From: an uncultured Lachnospiraceae bacterium | GTDB lineage: Bacteria > Bacillota > Clostridia > Lachnospirales > Lachnospiraceae | Direction: 5' to 3' | DNA: 64,000 nt | Assembly (NCBI GenBank): GCA_947566645.1 | Contig: CANOKL010000013.1 | Coordinates: 1-64,000 of the forward strand | Shown: one piece after another, positions 62,477-64,000 of the stretch | How positions within the stretch are numbered: position 1 is the first letter of the stretch | Layout of the letters: every line of letters begins with the position of its first letter | Notes under the pieces: generated by a model | What the model was told of the DNA's origin: nothing | Database searches by the model: none | What the model saw: only the letters and a program-made list of their open reading frames with translations | Position numbers and translations under genes: made by a program

Positions 62477-62590
62477 ATGTTCCTCCTGATAAATATTTAG
62501 AATCACTTTCTTACATACAATGTTCAAAGCTTTATACATCATAGCATAAATCATATTCCGAGACAAGACAGATGTGATCTTGAATCACGA

Positions 62591-63337
62591 TTATTCCAGC
62601 CCTTCGCTAAAAGCGGCTTTTCGTAGTCTTTCCTTAACCCGCATCAATCCCTGTACGATTATCGCCGCATGGTCTGATGCGGTTTCTCCCTGCCGGACTA
62701 CAGTGAATTTTTCTTCCCGGACCAGCGGGCTGCCTGTCCATGCATATTTCACACATGCACTGGTTTCAAAGCCTTGTTCTTCATTTCTAAGAGTAAGGGA
62801 ATACAGCCTTATTTCTCCCTCTGCCCCGCCTTCCGTCTTGACTGCCTCACGGGACAGTTCTTTTAATTCCATCCCGCACCACATGGCATCTGCCGCATCA
62901 TCTCCTGCCTGCACCCTCACATCCTTCCGGCGCACCAGGGACAGATATGCGGTAGTGACCACTCTCGCTCTCGGATCTCTGTCATAATCCCCATAAGCAG
63001 CAAGCTGCTCCATCACAAGCCCCTTTACTCCTGTCTCTTCCTCCAGCTCCCGGCGCGCCGTATCCTCCAGATTTTCCTCAAGGTTAATGAATCCTCCCGG
63101 AAGCGCAAGACAGCCGATACTCGGATGGTTGCTCCTTCTGACAAGCAGCACCTTAAGTTCCTCCTCGTTTTCACACCTCTCCCCGTCAAAAGAAAAGATC
63201 ACTGCATCCGTTGTGCAGCATGGCGTCTTATACTTATACGGGTCGTACTCCTTAAGAAACTCCTCCAGGGTCTGCCCCGCCGCATTTTTCTCTCCTGTTC
63301 CGTAAAATCTTGATATATCCTTTAAAAATGATGGCAT
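62591..63337 (-). CDS. Nudix hydrolase
   Basis: A 248-residue protein whose Nudix box GGFINLEENLEDTARRELEEETG (shown by GGFINLEENLEDTARRELEE) fits the GX5EX7REUXEEXGU pattern near residues 80-102. The N-terminal TPCCTTDAVIFSFDGE and KVLLVRRSNHP resemble the NrtR/ADP-ribose branch, but the C-terminal DNA-binding domain of NrtR is not evident. Substrate unknown. The next gene upstream lies 24 bases away on the same strand, suggesting an operon. Confidence 0.88.
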   Translation of the reverse strand: MPSFLKDISRFYGTGEKNAAGQTLEEFLKEYDPYKYKTPCCTTDAVIFSFDGERCENEEELKVLLVRRSNHPSIGCLALPGGFINLEENLEDTARRELEEETGVKGLVMEQLAAYGDYDRDPRARVVTTAYLSLVRRKDVRVQAGDDAADAMWCGMELKELSREAVKTEGGAEGEIRLYSLTLRNEEQGFETSACVKYAWTGSPLVREEKFTVVRQGETASDHAAIIVQGLMRVKERLRKAAFSEGLE

Positions 63338-63361
63338 CTTGTTCTCTCCTTTGTTCCAGCG

Positions 63362-64000
63362 TTACTTCTGATAGCATCTCACTTCCGTCAATGCCCCTGA
63401 AGCCGGATCCTCGGCTTCGATCTCAATCTCCTCCTCATATCTGAGAGGATACAGCAGAGGCTGCCAGTCAAGTTCCTCCCATACAAGCCTGTCCTTCCAC
63501 CCGGCAAGCTCCTCCTCTGTCTCATAATGCTTCATGACAGCACCGCCCACCCTGTTCTTCCCTGCCGGACGGACGCTCCTGACATCCAGAGACCGGACCG
63601 GATAGTCAAGGAGATCCTTTCCCGTCTCAATTCCATGGCTTTTCAGAAAGCTCACTGTGTCTTCAAAAAATGGGTAAATCAGAAGCCTTTGTGTCTCGCC
63701 CCACCGTTCAGAACGCATCTCCAGAATTCCTTCCGGCGCCGCTGTCTTTAGATCATCCATCTTAAGGCTTCTCACCTCTTCCTGCCAGATCAGAAAAAGC
63801 TCTTCCTTTTCCTTCTTAGACAGCGGAAGCACTTGTCCGCACACTCCGTCTCTCCAGGTAAAACGATTATCCCCCACATCCGTCCAGGTAAGCGCAGGAT
63901 ATGCCAGCTTCTTATATTCCTCCGTATCAAAGACACTGGAAAATGCCTGGAACTCCTCCTCATCTGCCGGATATGCACGGTACTTTTCGGTTCCGTCCTT
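63362..64000 (-). CDS. Unknown protein, partial at the right edge
   Basis: The frame runs without a stop from 63362 to the window end, so the true start lies beyond 64000. The GTG at 63877 is internal: the codons upstream of it read KYRAYPADEEEFQAFSSVFD and on through LAYPALTWTDVG with no stop, at normal codon use. At least 212 residues are visible. It contains KKEKEELFLIWQEEVRSL and VMKHYETEEELAGWKDRLVW. No family recognised. It reads into the Nudix gene with a 24-base gap. Confidence 0.75.
   Translation of the reverse strand, partial: KDGTEKYRAYPADEEEFQAFSSVFDTEEYKKLAYPALTWTDVGDNRFTWRDGVCGQVLPLSKKEKEELFLIWQEEVRSLKMDDLKTAAPEGILEMRSERWGETQRLLIYPFFEDTVSFLKSHGIETGKDLLDYPVRSLDVRSVRPAGKNRVGGAVMKHYETEEELAGWKDRLVWEELDWQPLLYPLRYEEEIEIEAEDPASGALTEVRCYQK

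Noticed and set aside
63362..63877. Complete 171-codon gene starting at GTG 63877
   Set aside because: The same frame stays open to the window edge with protein-like sequence, so the gene is larger and truncated by the window.

Overview
The window reads as chromosomal DNA of an anaerobic, spore-forming member of the Firmicutes, most likely the Lachnospiraceae (Dorea / Mediterraneibacter / Blautia type). This rests on the oxygen-independent ribonucleotide reductase pair nrdD-nrdG, a SpoVAF-type GerA-family spore protein, a YkpA-type ABC-F ATPase, a T-box leader, an infC that appears to start with AUU, a Gram-positive LexA box in front of recA, and strong purine-rich ribosome binding sites. Most genes are ordinary housekeeping or transport genes. 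No rRNA, tRNA, CRISPR array, prophage or intact transposase was seen.

Layout. 0-5 kb: recX-recA under a LexA box, a DnaJ-domain protein, a Gly/Cys-rich small membrane protein, two overlapping genes of unknown role and an acyl-CoA thioesterase. 5-12 kb: a TruA paralogue whose catalytic Asp is Glu, an HD phosphohydrolase, YjbQ, a patatin-like protein, the ABC-F ATPase, trpS, a histidine phosphatase and luxS. 12-25 kb: a Cys hydrolase, a zinc phospholipase C-like protein, MFS, AraC, NSS, DegV and MATE genes, the infC-rpmI-rplT operon, an AAA-ATPase/nuclease gene and the SpoVAF-like gene. 25-35 kb: dut-nrdG-nrdD, then a secreted fibronectin-type protein behind a 1900-residue secreted M60-type metallopeptidase. 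35-46 kb: an alanine symporter, an AI-2E-family permease, metA, a DUF1540 protein, and a T-box leader followed by an aldo-keto reductase, a thioesterase and thrS. 47-54 kb: an AT-rich accessory locus that joins sugar-importer-type ABC permeases and a two-part solute-binding lipoprotein to an HlyD-type adaptor and a membrane protein with a MacB-like look. No ATPase is encoded with them, and a small secreted protein is transcribed divergently. 54-64 kb: gene remnants (AAA-ATPase, Uma2), purA, cardiolipin synthase, a MocR-type regulator, glnS, a Nudix hydrolase and a partial gene at the right edge.

Two dispersed palindromic repeat families thread the window. Family A has the core GGGACGGGGCA and forms perfect or near-perfect palindromes up to 44 bp long. 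It sits within a few bases of stop codons, and its two arms vary in a compensating way. Family B has constant ends related to GTTACTATTCACGG or TAACAGTTCA around a variable hairpin. It lies in many intergenic gaps and directly in front of both AAA-ATPase loci.

The best candidates for undescribed biology are the hybrid importer/adaptor locus at 47-54 kb, the two palindrome families, the T-box leader separated from thrS by two metabolic genes, and the TruA paralogue with a substituted catalytic residue.
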